From Anodontia alba (lineage: Eukaryota; Mollusca; Bivalvia; Lucinida; Lucinidae), in the NCBI GenBank assembly GCA_964016985.1, contig OZ024830.1, positions 79,857,386 through 79,921,385 of the forward strand: DNA of 64,000 bases. Direction: 5' to 3'. Shown one piece after another: positions 26,909 through 34,264 of this stretch (the first letter of the stretch is position 1; every line of letters starts with the position of its first letter). Position numbers and translations under genes: made by a program. The notes beneath the pieces were generated by a model, which saw nothing but the letters and a program-made list of their open reading frames with translations, was not told the origin of the DNA and did no database searches.

Positions 26909-27780
26909 AAAACCACAATATTTGTATCTACCCAAACTGGTGTACTGACGTAAAAGTAGATAACATTCAAACTGATTTTCATACAAAGCGTTACCTTTCT
27001 TGGAGCTTTGGAAAAGATAACCGATAACGCTATCAACATTAGCATGCCTCCGGCTGGCTTGAAACGCTCAAAATCATCCCAGATGTCATCAACCAGCAGT
27101 GCTATGACACCAAGCACACCACCAACAGTTAATAATCTATCGGAAAAAAAAGAAAAGAACAGAAACATAGTCTAATCTGTCGGAAGACGAAAAGTATAGA
27201 AGTACGGTCTAATCTATCGGAAGAAGAAAAGAACAGACGTATAGTTTAATCTATCGGAAGAAGAAAAGAACAGTCGTTCAATCTAATTTATCGGAGGAAG
27301 AAAAGAACAGAAACATAGTTTAAGTTATCGGAAGAAGAAAAGAATACAAGCACAGTCTTATCTATCAGAAGAAGAAAAGAACACAAGCACATTCTAATCT
27401 ATCGGAAAAAAAAAGAACAGAGCCACAGCCTTATCTGTCGGAAGAAGAAAAGAACAGAAGTATAGTTTAATCTATTGGAAAAGAACAAACAGAAACTCAG
27501 TCTAAGATTTATTGTTGGGACACAGATAAGGGATGTGCCCAGAAAATGTAAGGTGACAGCGAATGTTTTGCCCTGGGTCTGTTTCTGATGACGAGCGCCA
27601 ACGGGAACAGGAATCCAAAGCAGAACGCTCGCGCGTAACTTGGGCTGCGCTCAATTCAGCGCGACATTCGCGGTTTCTCGCAAACTAGGCCTATAGTAAA
27701 CATTTTCGGTGGACGGAAGAGAATATCCGCAAACCATATTGTCAAGCTGTATTTTGGCACAAGTAAATTCCGGCCTATGC

Positions 27781-27814
<34 letters not shown>

Positions 27815-30271
27815 CGCATGCTTGTTCGTAAGAAAAATGTGGAAATGTTTATTGGGTTGATATACAGTTGATCTCTTATAAAATTTATAAATATTGATAT
27901 AATTTATTCGATCTTACATCAAGCTTCGTCAACGAGAACTACACTCTCTCCAATCTAAGGTCACATGAGACGGGTTTACAATAACCGTTCAGAAGATGCA
28001 AAATAGTTTTGGAAAACTTTCGCGAGTGATTTGCTTTATTGACTGCAGCCCACCTCTAGCAGTAATTTGTTGAGTAATGCATTACAAGTTGTAGGTCAGT
28101 CGTAAAGTAGGTCAAATCACGAGAGTGTAGCGCGAGTGATTTATCTAATTCAACTGACGGAGGAACTGTGATGTATACCGATGTAATACTAAAAAAGCAC
28201 GCACTAGAGCTGATCTATTTCGATTCTAACAAACTAAAAGTCGACGAAACTGTCTCTTCAGATATTTCCAAACTTCCGCCATTGTCTTAAAGAATCTCGC
28301 CAGTACTTTTGATTATAACACATGCATTACTATTTTTCATCACGAAAACATACCTATATAATTTTGACCCCCTTTAACTCCACTTTATATAGTAAAACTG
28401 GGGTTTACAGGGGTATACATTATTTTTTCTTATTTCTGCTCAAAAACATAGATTGTGGGTACTCGTTAGACTGCCTCGGCGAGGCGGTTCTAACGAGTAC
28501 CTACAATGTAAGTTGTGAGTGGAAATATGAAAAATATCAGAATTTTGATCTGAAAATTTTCATTTTTTATGGTAAAATTTTAGTATGTTTGAATAGGCGT
28601 GTTTTCATACATCCTCGGTAACCCAGGTGTGACCCATTACGTTACACTTCATTCATCAATGATGAATGAAGTGTAACGTAATGGATCACACCTGGGTTAC
28701 CGAGGATGGTTTTCATAATGTATACCGCATATGATGCGATAACGATATAGCGCATCTTATGCAATAAATTGATGTTACGCAGCTTAACATCACGGAAACG
28801 ACGAATGATGTCGTAAAACGTCATAAAAGATGGATTTTTGTGTCGCGCTCTTCCGCCCAATGACTTAATTACGGAAGAAAACAGCTATTTACTATTATAG
28901 AGGTGTGCTGTGTTAGAATAAAGATTACAAAACATCTGCGGAGCCCATAACTTCTAACTTATGTTTCAGTTATATTATTCAAATCCGTTGGCCATTTGGA
29001 CGTCCCATCGCAACTTCATTGGGAAAGTAAGAGTCCATCAATAAATATAAATCTTATAACTTACTGGTCCTATTAGAAAGCATTCACCAAATTTGGTAAC
29101 TTTAGACAGCCTATGATGCAAATATTCCGTACGTCATGTGACACAGTTGTTCCAGAGTTATGAGTTTGGTAAAAGACTGTTATTCTGAATTGCTCATACT
29201 TTCTAAAGCAACCGAAGACTATTGACTACGTAGGGAGCAAACTATTTCCTTTAGAGTACACCCTTTTTCAGAAAGGACAAGATGCGCAAAAATGCAAAAT
29301 GCAAGTCACAAAAGTTGTCTCCCTTGTAAAAAACGACGAAAAATGTATCGCGTATGCCAGGTCCTCTTAATAAATGGGCCGGCGGCTGAGTAAAGGGGCC
29401 TTAGAACATTTAGGTCAGGATCTTCGCGTAATACAGACCTTGTTGAAGATACAGGACCAATAGCGAGATCTCATCACGAACACATGCCTTTATAATTTTG
29501 ATCCCCTTAAACCCCACTTATATATAGTAAAGCTGGGATTTACAGGGGTATACACTGTTTTTCTTATTTCTGCCCCTCGGCGAGGCGGTTCTAACGAGTA
29601 CCCACAATCTATGTTTTGAGCAGATATATGAAAAATATCAGATTTTTTATCTGAAAACTTTCAGTTTTTGGTGGTGAAATTTTCAATATATTTGAATAGG
29701 CGTGGTTTCGTAATGTTGACCTAAAACGTGGCTGCGCAAACTGGTCTGGGACTTCGCCATTCGTATATGCCCAAAGGGCCTTTTTGTCAGCTGATGGGCC
29801 AAAATTTGATGAGAAGCACCTAACTACAATCCAACCGATAAGGAAAAACAATCACCTTCTAGTCCACAAGCGTACTCGTCTACTCGGCGTTAAACCAGCG
29901 CAAATCTTTTTGAGCGCTCTGCTCAAACACTTTGACACTTTTCCATTACTAAAACGATTCAGACAAACGTAGACAACAACTGGTGTCAGAACTGTGACGG
30001 CTATTGCTTCCTCTGCCTTCGCATATAGAGCAAACGCTACGTAGACCAAATAACCAATCGCAATCATCACAGGCAGAAAAGCAACAGATTTCTTCAGCGC
30101 TATTTTGCAAACTGGTTGGCATTGCGAACACGCTTTTTCATCCTTTTGTACATGCTCTGTGGCTGCAATAAAAGTTTCTATTTCCATATCTAAGTGACCA
30201 TCTGGAACTTCTACCATTTCGTATGTCGCAGTCTCATTAATATTGTTAATCCTATAAGATTTGTTTGCCAT
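8141..30271 (-). CDS. SLC28: Concentrative nucleoside transporter (SLC28/CNT), complete ten-exon gene
   Basis: This is a sodium- or proton-coupled nucleoside importer of the plasma membrane. Coding exons (minus strand, 5' to 3'): 30271-29856, 27136-26995, 25311-25120, 24675-24514, 23861-23736, 22466-22336, 19132-18964, 15580-15422, 10770-10590 and 8274-8141. They total 1812 nt (603 residues plus stop), with GT/AG borders and matching phases throughout. Family landmarks in order: hydrophilic N-terminus (1-70), core helices, FRWLGTQ, FKIMPVLIFFSALIEVLYY, TTPIES (Glu292), IFIGQIES (304-307), SGFATMAGS, SFMSAPAALA, YPGLSFQLVCSYIF, GKKIMMSEFLSY (475-486), APSRR and CLMTACVAG. C-terminal NAS (577) and NIS (586) fit the glycosylated outer tail of the family. 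Length is near invertebrate CNTs and shorter than human CNT1-3 (~650-690). Several signature residues are altered. Family assignment is firm; substrate range and orthology to a particular human member are not. Confidence 0.95.
8860..9580. repeat. Inverted repeat pair (foldback), intron 9 of SLC28
   Basis: The segment 8880-8985 (TGCCAGAGCAAAA ... CTATAGACATCGATAGTCAG) is the reverse complement, with mismatches, of 9455-9565 (CTGACTATTGATGTCTATGG ... TTTTTGCTCTGGCATCA). The right arm runs into a block resembling 55335-55750, so this is an interspersed family (K) in foldback form. No coding content is recognised. Confidence 0.6.
9908..10275. mobile_element. MITE family M2, copy 1, ending in an 87-bp palindrome
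   Basis: It starts with ACAGTCGAAC...CTCGGACACCGATGGCTCG and ends with a palindrome at 10189-10275 whose arms contain AAATACAGTCGAAC and the complement. The interior shares the GATTCTAATGAGTAC core of the M1 hairpins. Related copies are at 15720-16080 and 26095-26445. Confidence 0.65.
10305..10570. repeat. MITE family M3 copy, with long poly(T)
   Basis: It opens GGGGACTGGATACACATGG and closes ACATGTATCCCCTTAAAT, with an internal hairpin around GGAAAGAATTTGCTC. Two poly(T) tracts (10408-10463) interrupt it. The end abuts exon 9 of SLC28 (about 20 bp from the donor). Confidence 0.6.
10590..10770 (-). CDS. SLC28: SLC28 coding exon 9
   Basis: 181 nt, acceptor TTGCAG|AGGAAA, donor GTAGCTG|GTAAGG, ending in phase 1. 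It encodes LGTYMLCGFGSLVSIGIYLG, SAAPSRR and IACLMTACVAG, the last conserved CNT helices. The loop before it is shorter than in human CNTs. Confidence 0.93.
11145..11500 (-). repeat. Interspersed repeat, family G/K fragment
   Basis: On the minus strand the block reads TGTCTGGGAAGGGCTGCGG ... CCTGGACTTTTCTCTTACC and is also found at 22015-22130 (-), 36440-36545 (+) and 48755-48830 (+). It continues into ACCGTCTTAGAACGGTCAG, shared with 14310-14340 and 17450. Open frames here are not gene-like. Confidence 0.55.
12946..12992. repeat. (CA)n microsatellite
   Basis: An uninterrupted CA dinucleotide run of about 23 units follows a short C run. Confidence 0.9.
13568..13604. repeat. Poly(C) followed by (CA)n
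   Basis: About 25 consecutive C followed by a short CA run. Such tracts are prone to sequencing and assembly error. Confidence 0.85.
14395..14580. repeat. MITE family M3 copy
   Basis: It contains the M3 internal hairpin GAAAAGAATTTGCTCC with a complementary AAAATTCTTTC arm and CAGGGGAGACAATT. Its ends are less clear than in the copies near 31400. Confidence 0.5.
14590..14801 (+). mobile_element. Short deletion derivative of a Helentron-like element
   Basis: A perfect 11-bp inverted repeat (TCGCACCTGCG at 14590, complement at 14791-14801) bounds 212 bp. An ACGGACGAACGGATGG run (~14744) precedes a right end that closes GCAGGTGCGACAAAAAT. The same right end closes element B at 44323-44355, so this is probably a small relative lacking the tandem units. 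Confidence 0.6.
14802..15340. other. SLC28 intron 8, nothing further recognised
   Basis: The segment includes a C-rich tract (14885-14930) and AT-rich sequence up to exon 8. No further element ends are seen. Confidence 0.4.
15422..15580 (-). CDS. SLC28: SLC28 coding exon 8
   Basis: 159 nt, phase 0. It encodes LVCSYIFFPIAICVGIPSVD and the family signature region GKKIMMSEFLSY. The usual NEFVAY reads SEFLSY, and the usual W-E/Q-D before it reads SVD. The Glu equivalent to human CNT1 Glu498 is kept (Glu482). Confidence 0.93.
15720..16080. mobile_element. MITE family M2, copy 2
   Basis: It begins ACAGTCGAACTGTAATATCTCGAACACCGATGC (seen in two pieces) and carries the central hairpin AATCGCCTCATCGAGGCGATT. 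It ends near ATGTTTGATCTATCGAAAGACTGTA. It lies in intron 7 of SLC28. Confidence 0.65.
16480..18420. other. SLC28 intron 7, AT-rich, mostly unassigned
   Basis: Contains TTTA microsatellite-like tracts (16600-16625, 16735-16755), an M1-type hairpin (17020-17095), a fragment with TGACCGTTCTAAGACGG (17445-17462) and an M4 fragment (17715-17800). No coding sequence is recognised. Confidence 0.45.
18425..18667. mobile_element. MITE family M1, nearly complete copy
   Basis: The ends ACGAAAACACGCCTAT and ATAGGTATGTTTTCGT are imperfect inverted repeats. The centre holds AACATAGATTGTGG ... CCCACAGTCTATGTTT. The right half carries TAAACCCAAGTTTTACTAT, shared by the copies at 21139, 28320 and 29470. It sits 297 bp downstream of the exon 7 donor in intron 7. 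Confidence 0.7.
18964..19132 (-). CDS. SLC28: SLC28 coding exon 7
   Basis: 169 nt, completing the split Gly codon and ending in phase 0. It encodes NATNIIEALAVGSTTAIKMI through YLGARIGYPGLSFQ, matching the family NLLEAASQGA...LSFQ segment. The exon lies between two M1 MITEs. Confidence 0.93.
19190..19290. repeat. MITE family M1, hairpin copy
   Basis: Arms ATACATTGTGGTATTCATTA and complement flank a degenerate CCTTTGTGAGGCG centre. It lies 58 bp upstream of exon 7 in intron 6. Confidence 0.6.
19575..19710. repeat. Degenerate ATCTC/TCATC tandem repeat
   Basis: CATCTCATCTCATC-type pentamers with many substitutions. Simple sequence with no coding interpretation. Confidence 0.7.
20104..20136. 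repeat. Poly(T) run
   Basis: About 33 consecutive T. The following 1 kb (20137-21138) shows no recognised feature. Confidence 0.85.
21139..21395. mobile_element. MITE family M1, full copy with intact hairpin
   Basis: The centre is a near-perfect hairpin, TGTGGGTACTAGTTAGAACC-GCCTCG and complement, with outer arms AACATAGAT and ATCTATGTT. The left part has GTAAAACTGGGTTTACAGG and the right end reads GGCGTGTTTCGTAATG. It lies in intron 6. Confidence 0.75.
21527..21783. mobile_element. MITE family M4, full copy
   Basis: The ends GCCGGGGCACAACATTTCCT and AGGAAATGCCGTGCCCCAGC are imperfect inverted repeats. Internal arms carry GAAGACTCAGATCAACCTGG and a complementary CAGGCTGATCTGAATCTTCG. Partial relatives occur at 25345, 25545, 30435 and 54708. 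Confidence 0.75.
22336..22466 (-). CDS. SLC28: SLC28 coding exon 6
   Basis: 131 nt, starting in phase 0 and ending with two bases of a codon (CCGACAGG|GTAAAA). It encodes IPAEHLVSASFMSAPAALAV, the CNT ASVMSAPAALA motif. Its acceptor, CATACAG|ATTCC, is the first of a row of near-identical acceptors in a 30-bp minisatellite. Confidence 0.93.
22467..22830 (-). repeat. 30-bp minisatellite made of repeated 3' splice sites, SLC28 intron 5
   Basis: About a dozen units of 29-30 bp. Read on the minus strand the first eight are CATTTTTGCTTGTTTTCATACAG-like (seen in shorter pieces): pyrimidine-rich and ending CATACAG or a close variant. The unit nearest exon 6 supplies its acceptor at 22467. Acceptor-like AG ends fall at 22466, 22495 and 22525; use of either upstream site would add 29 or 59 nt and shift the frame. 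Units decay away from the exon. Confidence 0.85.
23736..23861 (-). CDS. SLC28: SLC28 coding exon 5
   Basis: 126 nt, phase 0. It begins IESSVVLKPFFLKLTTSELH and holds MTSGFATMAGSMFAAFIEFG, the conserved second hairpin region. The family QTEAPLL motif reads QIESSVV across the exon 4/5 junction. Confidence 0.95.
24245..24337. repeat. Long hairpin 1 of a twin pair
   Basis: 41-nt arms (ACACATAAAGCTAGTATTG... and complement) surround a ~10-nt loop, GAGGAAACCT. It lies in intron 4 of SLC28 and abuts the next hairpin. Confidence 0.75.
24336..24398. repeat. Long hairpin 2 of a twin pair
   Basis: 28-nt arms (GTATAGAACATCCGCTC... and complement with one mismatch) surround the loop TTCTTGT. It is unrelated in sequence to the hairpin it touches. 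Confidence 0.75.
24514..24675 (-). CDS. SLC28: SLC28 coding exon 4
   Basis: 162 nt, phase 0. It encodes IMPVLIFFSALIEVLYYVGA and ends HIFIGQ. It carries Glu292 (TTPIES), which aligns to human CNT1 Glu308, and Gly303-Gln304, which align to human CNT1 Ser319-Gln320. Its first ~40 nt form part of an imperfect tandem array reaching into the upstream intron. Confidence 0.95.
24676..24875 (-). repeat. ~47-bp imperfect tandem array of the exon 4 acceptor and exon start, SLC28 intron 3
   Basis: On the minus strand units run ATATTGTCAGACACAG-TTTTCTTCAGTTCG-TTAATTTATCTATTTCAG. Acceptor-like CAG ends lie at 24873/24874 and 24826/24827, the same spacing class as the true exon 4 acceptor at 24675/24676. 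The true exon start, ATAATGCCGGTCC-TAATTTTCTTCAGTGC, aligns with the units, so the array crosses the splice site. Translated, one unit gives ILSDTVFFSSLIYLF beside the exon's IMPVLIFFSALIEVL. Confidence 0.65.
24990..25113. mobile_element. MITE family M1, copy lacking half its hairpin, at the exon 3 donor
   Basis: It has AACATAGATTGTGGGTACTC and GAACCGCCTCATCGAG but lacks the complementary arm. Its right end, GGCATGTTTTCGTAATG, stops a few bases from the exon 3 donor. Confidence 0.7.
25120..25311 (-). CDS. SLC28: SLC28 coding exon 3
   Basis: 192 nt, phase 0 at both ends. It encodes INWTTVIWGVLLQFYLGFII and FRWLGTQITTLLAYTDVGSK, strongly conserved in CNTs. The donor TTCAAG|GTAATC is followed within about eight bases by the terminus of an M1 MITE. 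Confidence 0.95.
25345..25765. repeat. MITE family M4 fragments
   Basis: Two pieces: 25360-25440 (GCGAAGATTCAGATCAGCCT) and 25545-25765 (GCGAAGACTCTGATCAGACTG). Both match the arms of the full copy at 21527-21783. Confidence 0.6.
25785..25985. repeat. MITE family M3 copy
   Basis: The hairpin GGGGTCTATTCTAAAAGGAA with complement TTTTAAAATAGACCCC is followed by CAGGAAGTCACAAAAG, as in the copies near 31400 and 29300. Confidence 0.65.
26095..26445. mobile_element. MITE family M2, copy 3
   Basis: It carries GAACACCGATGGCTCGTTTA and ends ATGTTCGAGCCATTGAAGTT-CAACTGTA, the complement of the left end of copies 1 and 2. The central hairpin is truncated (AATCGCCTCATCGACACTC). Confidence 0.65.
26850..26905. 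repeat. (TG)n microsatellite
   Basis: About 28 uninterrupted TG units, roughly 90 bp from exon 2 of SLC28 on its intron 2 side. Confidence 0.9.
26995..27136 (-). CDS. SLC28: SLC28 coding exon 2
   Basis: 142 nt, acceptor CCGATAG|ATTATT, donor AGAAAG|GTAACG. It encodes a membrane segment, LLTVGGVLGVIALLVDDIWD, and ends SKAPRK, matching the family SKHPSK region. The acceptor is the first unit of a 37-bp minisatellite. Confidence 0.93.
27137..27503 (-). repeat. 37-bp minisatellite made of repeated 3' splice sites, SLC28 intron 1
   Basis: Ten units. On the minus strand each reads TTCTGTTCTTTTCTTCTTCC-GATAG-ATTA or a near variant. The unit touching exon 2 provides its acceptor (CCGATAG|ATTATT). 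Eight of ten units keep the AG; two read GATAA. Unit starts at 27134, 27174, 27211, 27248 and 27285 give a 37-bp period after the first. Confidence 0.88.
27504..28315. other. SLC28 intron 1, nothing recognised
   Basis: No element ends or coding motifs are seen apart from a poly(T) run at 27783-27814. Confidence 0.4.
28320..28605. mobile_element. MITE family M1, full copy
   Basis: It begins ACGAAAACATACCTATATAA, with TAAAACTGGGGTTTACAGGG and a central GACTGCCTCGGCGAGGCGGTT hairpin (in parts), and ends GAATAGGCGTGTTTTC. Its right end is interrupted by a 99-bp palindrome. Confidence 0.75.
28610..28708. mobile_element. 99-bp palindromic insertion with 9-bp target duplication
   Basis: Arms of about 48 nt (CATCCTCGGTAACCCAGGTG ... 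and complement) are complementary with about one mismatch. GTTTTCATA occurs directly on both sides, at 28601-28609 and 28709-28717. The host sequence is the end of an M1 MITE, so this insertion is younger than that copy. Confidence 0.8.
29225..29370. repeat. MITE family M3 fragment
   Basis: It contains GTACACCCTTTTTCAGAAAG and CAAGTCACAAAAGTTGTCTC, matching M3 copies at 25785 and 31395. Confidence 0.5.
29470..29715. mobile_element. MITE family M1, copy with deleted hairpin arm
   Basis: Left part TAAAGCTGGGATTTACAGGG, truncated centre CTCGGCGAGGCGGTTCTAAC, right end GAATAGGCGTGGTTTCGTAA. It lies in intron 1, 141 bp from the exon 1 donor. Confidence 0.7.
29856..30271 (-). CDS. SLC28: SLC28 coding exon 1
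   Basis: Encodes residues 1-138 plus two bases. The start ATG at 30271 is the first in its frame. The exon holds an acidic cytoplasmic N-terminus, a hydrophobic pair (about 80-120) and a basic end, SRRVRLWTRR, matching the CNT segment before the core. The donor is AGAAG|GTGATT. Upstream 5' UTR exons are not visible. Confidence 0.9.
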
Positions 30272-30434
30272 CGAGTTTATCCAAGAAAAATATCGAATAA
30301 AACAAATGATCAGTCAAGCGCGTGTTTTTACAAATGAGACCTATGTTAAACATCACAAATTGTTTCAAAGAAAATTGAGGCGCGTCTTGAGAAAAAGGAT
30401 TTCGATGACATGAATACACGAGCTTAAACATAAG

Positions 30435-30625
30435 AAACTGTACCTTATGGCATGTGCCCCCAGCGAATACCAAGATCAACCTGTGCACCAATGTATTATT
30501 AGTATCTTCGGTTGGTCTCTTTGTATAACCAAGAATCAAATACTTCTACTGGCGGACAGCGAACACTCAGATCAGACTGTGCAGATGCAGATGTCAGAAG
30601 GTACATTTTCTCACGTTGAGGTTCA
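30435..30625. repeat. MITE family M4 fragment
   Basis: GCCCCCAGCGAATACCAAGATCAACCTGTGC (in parts) and CGAACACTCAGATCAGACTG match the M4 arms. It lies upstream of the SLC28 start codon. Confidence 0.55.
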
Positions 30626-30639
30626 TTTGTACAGCAAAA

Positions 30640-31390
30640 GTATAAACTAGTATGTGCAGTCAGGCAGTCTGATAAAGGTCATCGCAGTTTGACGGAGGCA
30701 TCCCCTATTATGTAAGCTGAAGGTGTAAACCTTGATATGCTTGCACGGGACGCGCAGGGTGTTCTGAGCCTTCGTTGTCTACATCTACCCTGACAGTCCG
30801 TTTTCTCAGGGCAGGATTCAGCCATTGTTATGCCAGGACACAGGTGCTTCGTTTGTGTGAGCGAGCTGGTTGTGTGCCTATATTATACATGTATCATGTT
30901 GCATTAAAGTTATGCGAATATTCGAAAGGACGTGAAAATGAATTATTTAAATACTAAATCAGACGATGTCCACTTTCTATACCAAGGTTTGTGTCCTAAA
31001 ACATTAGCCACGTCATGTCACAACGAATTGTCATTCATTCAGTCAGGCAGTCAAACTGTCTGTCTGAATGGCTGACTGGCTGTTCAAGCCAGTTAGTCAG
31101 TCCGTCAATATCTCTGTCTGTATTTTTGTCTGACTCTCCATATCTCTGCCTGGCTGTCTGTCTGTCTGTCTTGTTTAGCTTTCCAACTATGCCATGCTTT
31201 TACCCAAGAATCCTTATTTTTCTATATATTTTGCAAACATTGCTCATTAGCAATTTCTCCTCTTTTCCGCAATATTTAGTTACCTGTTGTTAGACTTCCA
31301 AGTAAAAGCAGGGACCAAAGTTTAACTCCGAGATAAGCGGTTATTCAAGATAACGAGAGTCGATTGTAGTCTCAATTTCGTAACAGTTCC
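30640..31390. other. Region upstream of SLC28, no gene recognised
   Basis: No coding sequence is recognised. A short TCTG microsatellite lies at 31148-31170. A promoter or 5' UTR exon of SLC28 may be here, but nothing identifies it. Confidence 0.35.
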
Positions 31391-31394
31391 ATAT

Positions 31395-31640
31395 TAAAAG
31401 GACTGGATACGCTTGGTAGATTTTCCTCCTTTTTACAAGGAAGACAATTTTTTGTGACTTACTGTTTACTTTCCTGCACATCAAGCCCCTTTTGAAACGT
31501 GGTCTATTCTAAAAGGAAAGAATTTGCTTCCTTTAAAAAGGGTGCAAATTCTTTCCTTTTAGAGAAGACCACTTTGCAGACGGGGGCAAATCAATTTTGA
31601 CAGAGTTGACTACCCTGAAAGCGTATCATGTCTCTTTAAG
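31395..31640. mobile_element. MITE family M3, best copy
   Basis: It opens AAAAGGACTGGATACGCTTG and closes AAAGCGTATCATGTCTCTTTAAG (in parts), an imperfect inverted repeat. The core hairpin CTAAAAGGAAAGAATTTGC and complement GCAAATTCTTTCCTTTTAGA is almost perfect. Confidence 0.7.
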
Positions 31641-31744
31641 GCTTAGCGTCCTTAAATATTTACGAAAAATATAGACCCAGATCAGACGCCGCAGATACGG
31701 CTGTCACGATGTTAGCAATTTACAATGACAGAATACGTACATTT

Positions 31745-32345
31745 TCATGGGGGTAACTCTTTCAAAGTAGTTTTGCCTTCCTTCCTCTGGGAGCTTTTTT
31801 TTTCTTGCTTTCAGAGTAGATCCATTTTCAAAAGGGGCTTGGTGTGCAGGAAAACAAATAGGAAGTCCCAAAAGTTGACTTCCTTGTAAAAGGTGGCGGA
31901 ATATCTACCGAGACATTTTGAAATACTTCTTGCCGAAATGTGCAGTGCTACATTCATTCATGAGCTAAACTTGCATGTGAAGTATCTCCTTGGAACATGT
32001 TTGATAGTGCTATTTCGAACCAGCATTCGAGTTAGCCGCGATGACAACATAATAATGGCGGTCTTACCTTGAAGAACTTGGATGCCGTCCTCGCAAGTTT
32101 GGTTTTAAAGAGGACAGGTGCGCTCTCGTGTGAGGGGAGAAGGGATGACAGTGGCAACTCTGTCAAAATTATTTCTGCTTTCCTTCTGAAAGGTTGTCTA
32201 CTCTAAAAGGAAATAATTTGCTCCAACGTCGACCAAATGCTTTCCTCTTAGAGTGGATCCATTTCAGAAGAGGCTTGTGTACATAGGAAGCCACAAAAGT
32301 TGCACCTGTTGTTAACAATGAAGGAAAATCTATAAAGTGTACCCA
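31745..32345. repeat. Two further MITE family M3 copies
   Basis: Copies at about 31745-31925 (GAGTAGATCCATTTTCAAAA ... GGAAGTCCCAAAAGTTGAC) and 32150-32345 (GGTTGTCTACTCTAAAAGGA ... GAGTGGATCCATTTC). Three M3 copies within 1 kb suggest a preferred landing area or local duplication. Confidence 0.6.
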
Positions 32346-32349
32346 GGCT

Positions 32350-33330
32350 ACCATATGTGGTCCTGCAAACAAACATGAAAGACCTTAATCCAAACAAATC
32401 ATGCAATTTAATGCGAGTCTTTTTCTGCACTTATGGAGGAGATTTATTATATAAAGCCGTGACTGACACGCCTGATTGCTGGCTTGTTATAATCTTAGCA
32501 AACTTTGATTGTAAATGTTGATTCCACTCCCGCCCCTCCCCACCCCGGGGAGATGGGGGGAAGTGTACTCTGAATTTTGTCTGCTACATAGGCTGGGCCC
32601 CAGCATCTAGTGTTTATCCTCCCCCTCCACCCCCCTCGCCCCCCTCAAACACACCCCCGCCCCCCTCAAACACACACACAAAAATATACGGTATATCAGT
32701 CATACCAAACAAAAATTTCCGGTATATCAGCCATACCAAAAACAATATCTGCAGATATTTGCATACCCAAATTATATTCCTCTTGCTTTCTTGGTTTTCA
32801 TTTAATTATATTTTTTTTTCCTGTGTAATGATTGTTTTAGTAATATTAATATAAGTGCTTTAAACTGTTTCCAACAGTAGCCCAGTGTTTACTTTGATGG
32901 CATTGAACTGATGCACAGCAGAAATAGACCTTTTAAAACTAAACAAAAAACAACGATCAGTTCAGCAGTAGGTTCTAACCCCGAATCTTACAATACCCCT
33001 ACTGAAAAATACCGAGAATTTTGATAACCCCAAAAAATAGTCAGTTTTAAAAACAAATGACCCCAAAAATACCAGCAAATGGCCAGTAACCAAAAAACTG
33101 GCCACTTTTCCCCGGGTATATGCTTGTTTACGCTTTGCAAAAACACAAATAAAAATGGGATAACATGGCGGAAAATAACAGGCCAGAAGATACCCCGCAC
33201 CCCCGCACCATAAAAGTGAGCTGATCCGGGTCCATAAACAAATTTACTGTATCTATACCATTCTCATGCACCAAAGTTTGGAGGTCCGCTGTTCACAGTG
33301 TATGCGCAGCCCCTATGTGAGTCTGTTGCC
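32350..33330. other. Intergenic, C-rich tracts, no gene recognised
   Basis: C-rich tracts lie at 32525-32680 (CCCCTC and CAAACACACC repeats), with no other structure recognised. Confidence 0.4.
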
Positions 33331-34264
33331 CGGTGTACTAGTTTATCTTGCACCCTGGGCAGCTTGGACCCCCCCCCCCCACGGGGTGAAGCTGCCTCTG
33401 GGCAGCTTGCCCCCCGGGGTGAAGATATATCGGGGTATCTTGCCCCCATCCTGGGCAGCTTGCCCTCCTCCACCAGGGGTGAAGCTGCCTCTGGGCAGCT
33501 TGCCCCCCGAGGGTGAAGATACCCTGGCCTGGGCAGCTTGCCCCCAACCCCTAGAAAACCTGACAGAATTTAATGCAGAAAGATTTTTTTTTAAATAAAA
33601 ATCCTTATAATAGAAACAGGGGAAAACAGTATGTGCATATGCATCTTTTTCCTATGAGGAAATTGAGGGCAAGAATACAGTGGCCTTAGAAGTTTGCACC
33701 TATGCCAGAAAAGAAAACCTGGTAGACTCCATTCTAAAAGACAATTTATCACTTAATAGACTTTCCTGTTAAACATCATTTGAATATTCATAATATTGGC
33801 CATTAACTAATTTTCTATGGCCGGAGGTGAGGCGGGGGTAAGATACCGTGACCTCGGAAACCTGACAGAACTTTATTCAGAAAGATTTTATTCCTTTTAA
33901 ATAAAAATCTTTATGATAGAAACATGGAAAAACTAAATTTATATGTGCACATGCATCTTTTACCCGATAGGAGGAAACCGACGTCCAGAATATAGTAGTC
34001 TTAGAAGCTAGCAACTATGCCAGAAAACCTGGCATTCAAAAAGATAGTTTATCACTGAATAGACTTTCCTATTGAAAAGTCATTTGAATAATCATAAAAT
34101 GGACAACCATTCTTCTCTAAACAGGAAGGGGTGGGGGCTAAGATAAGTGGCCTGGGCATCTTGCCCCCCCCCCCCCCCCACCCCCCGGGGTGAAGATACC
34201 CTGGCCTGGGCAGCTTGCCCCCCGCCTCAAGAAAACCTGACACAACTTAATTCAGTAAGTTTTT

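Noticed and set aside
29609..29851. Continuation of SLC28 exon 1 into the next open frame
   Set aside because: It is in a different frame, lies beyond a good GT donor at 29855, and does not resemble CNT sequence. Exon 2 at 27136 fits the phase and the family.
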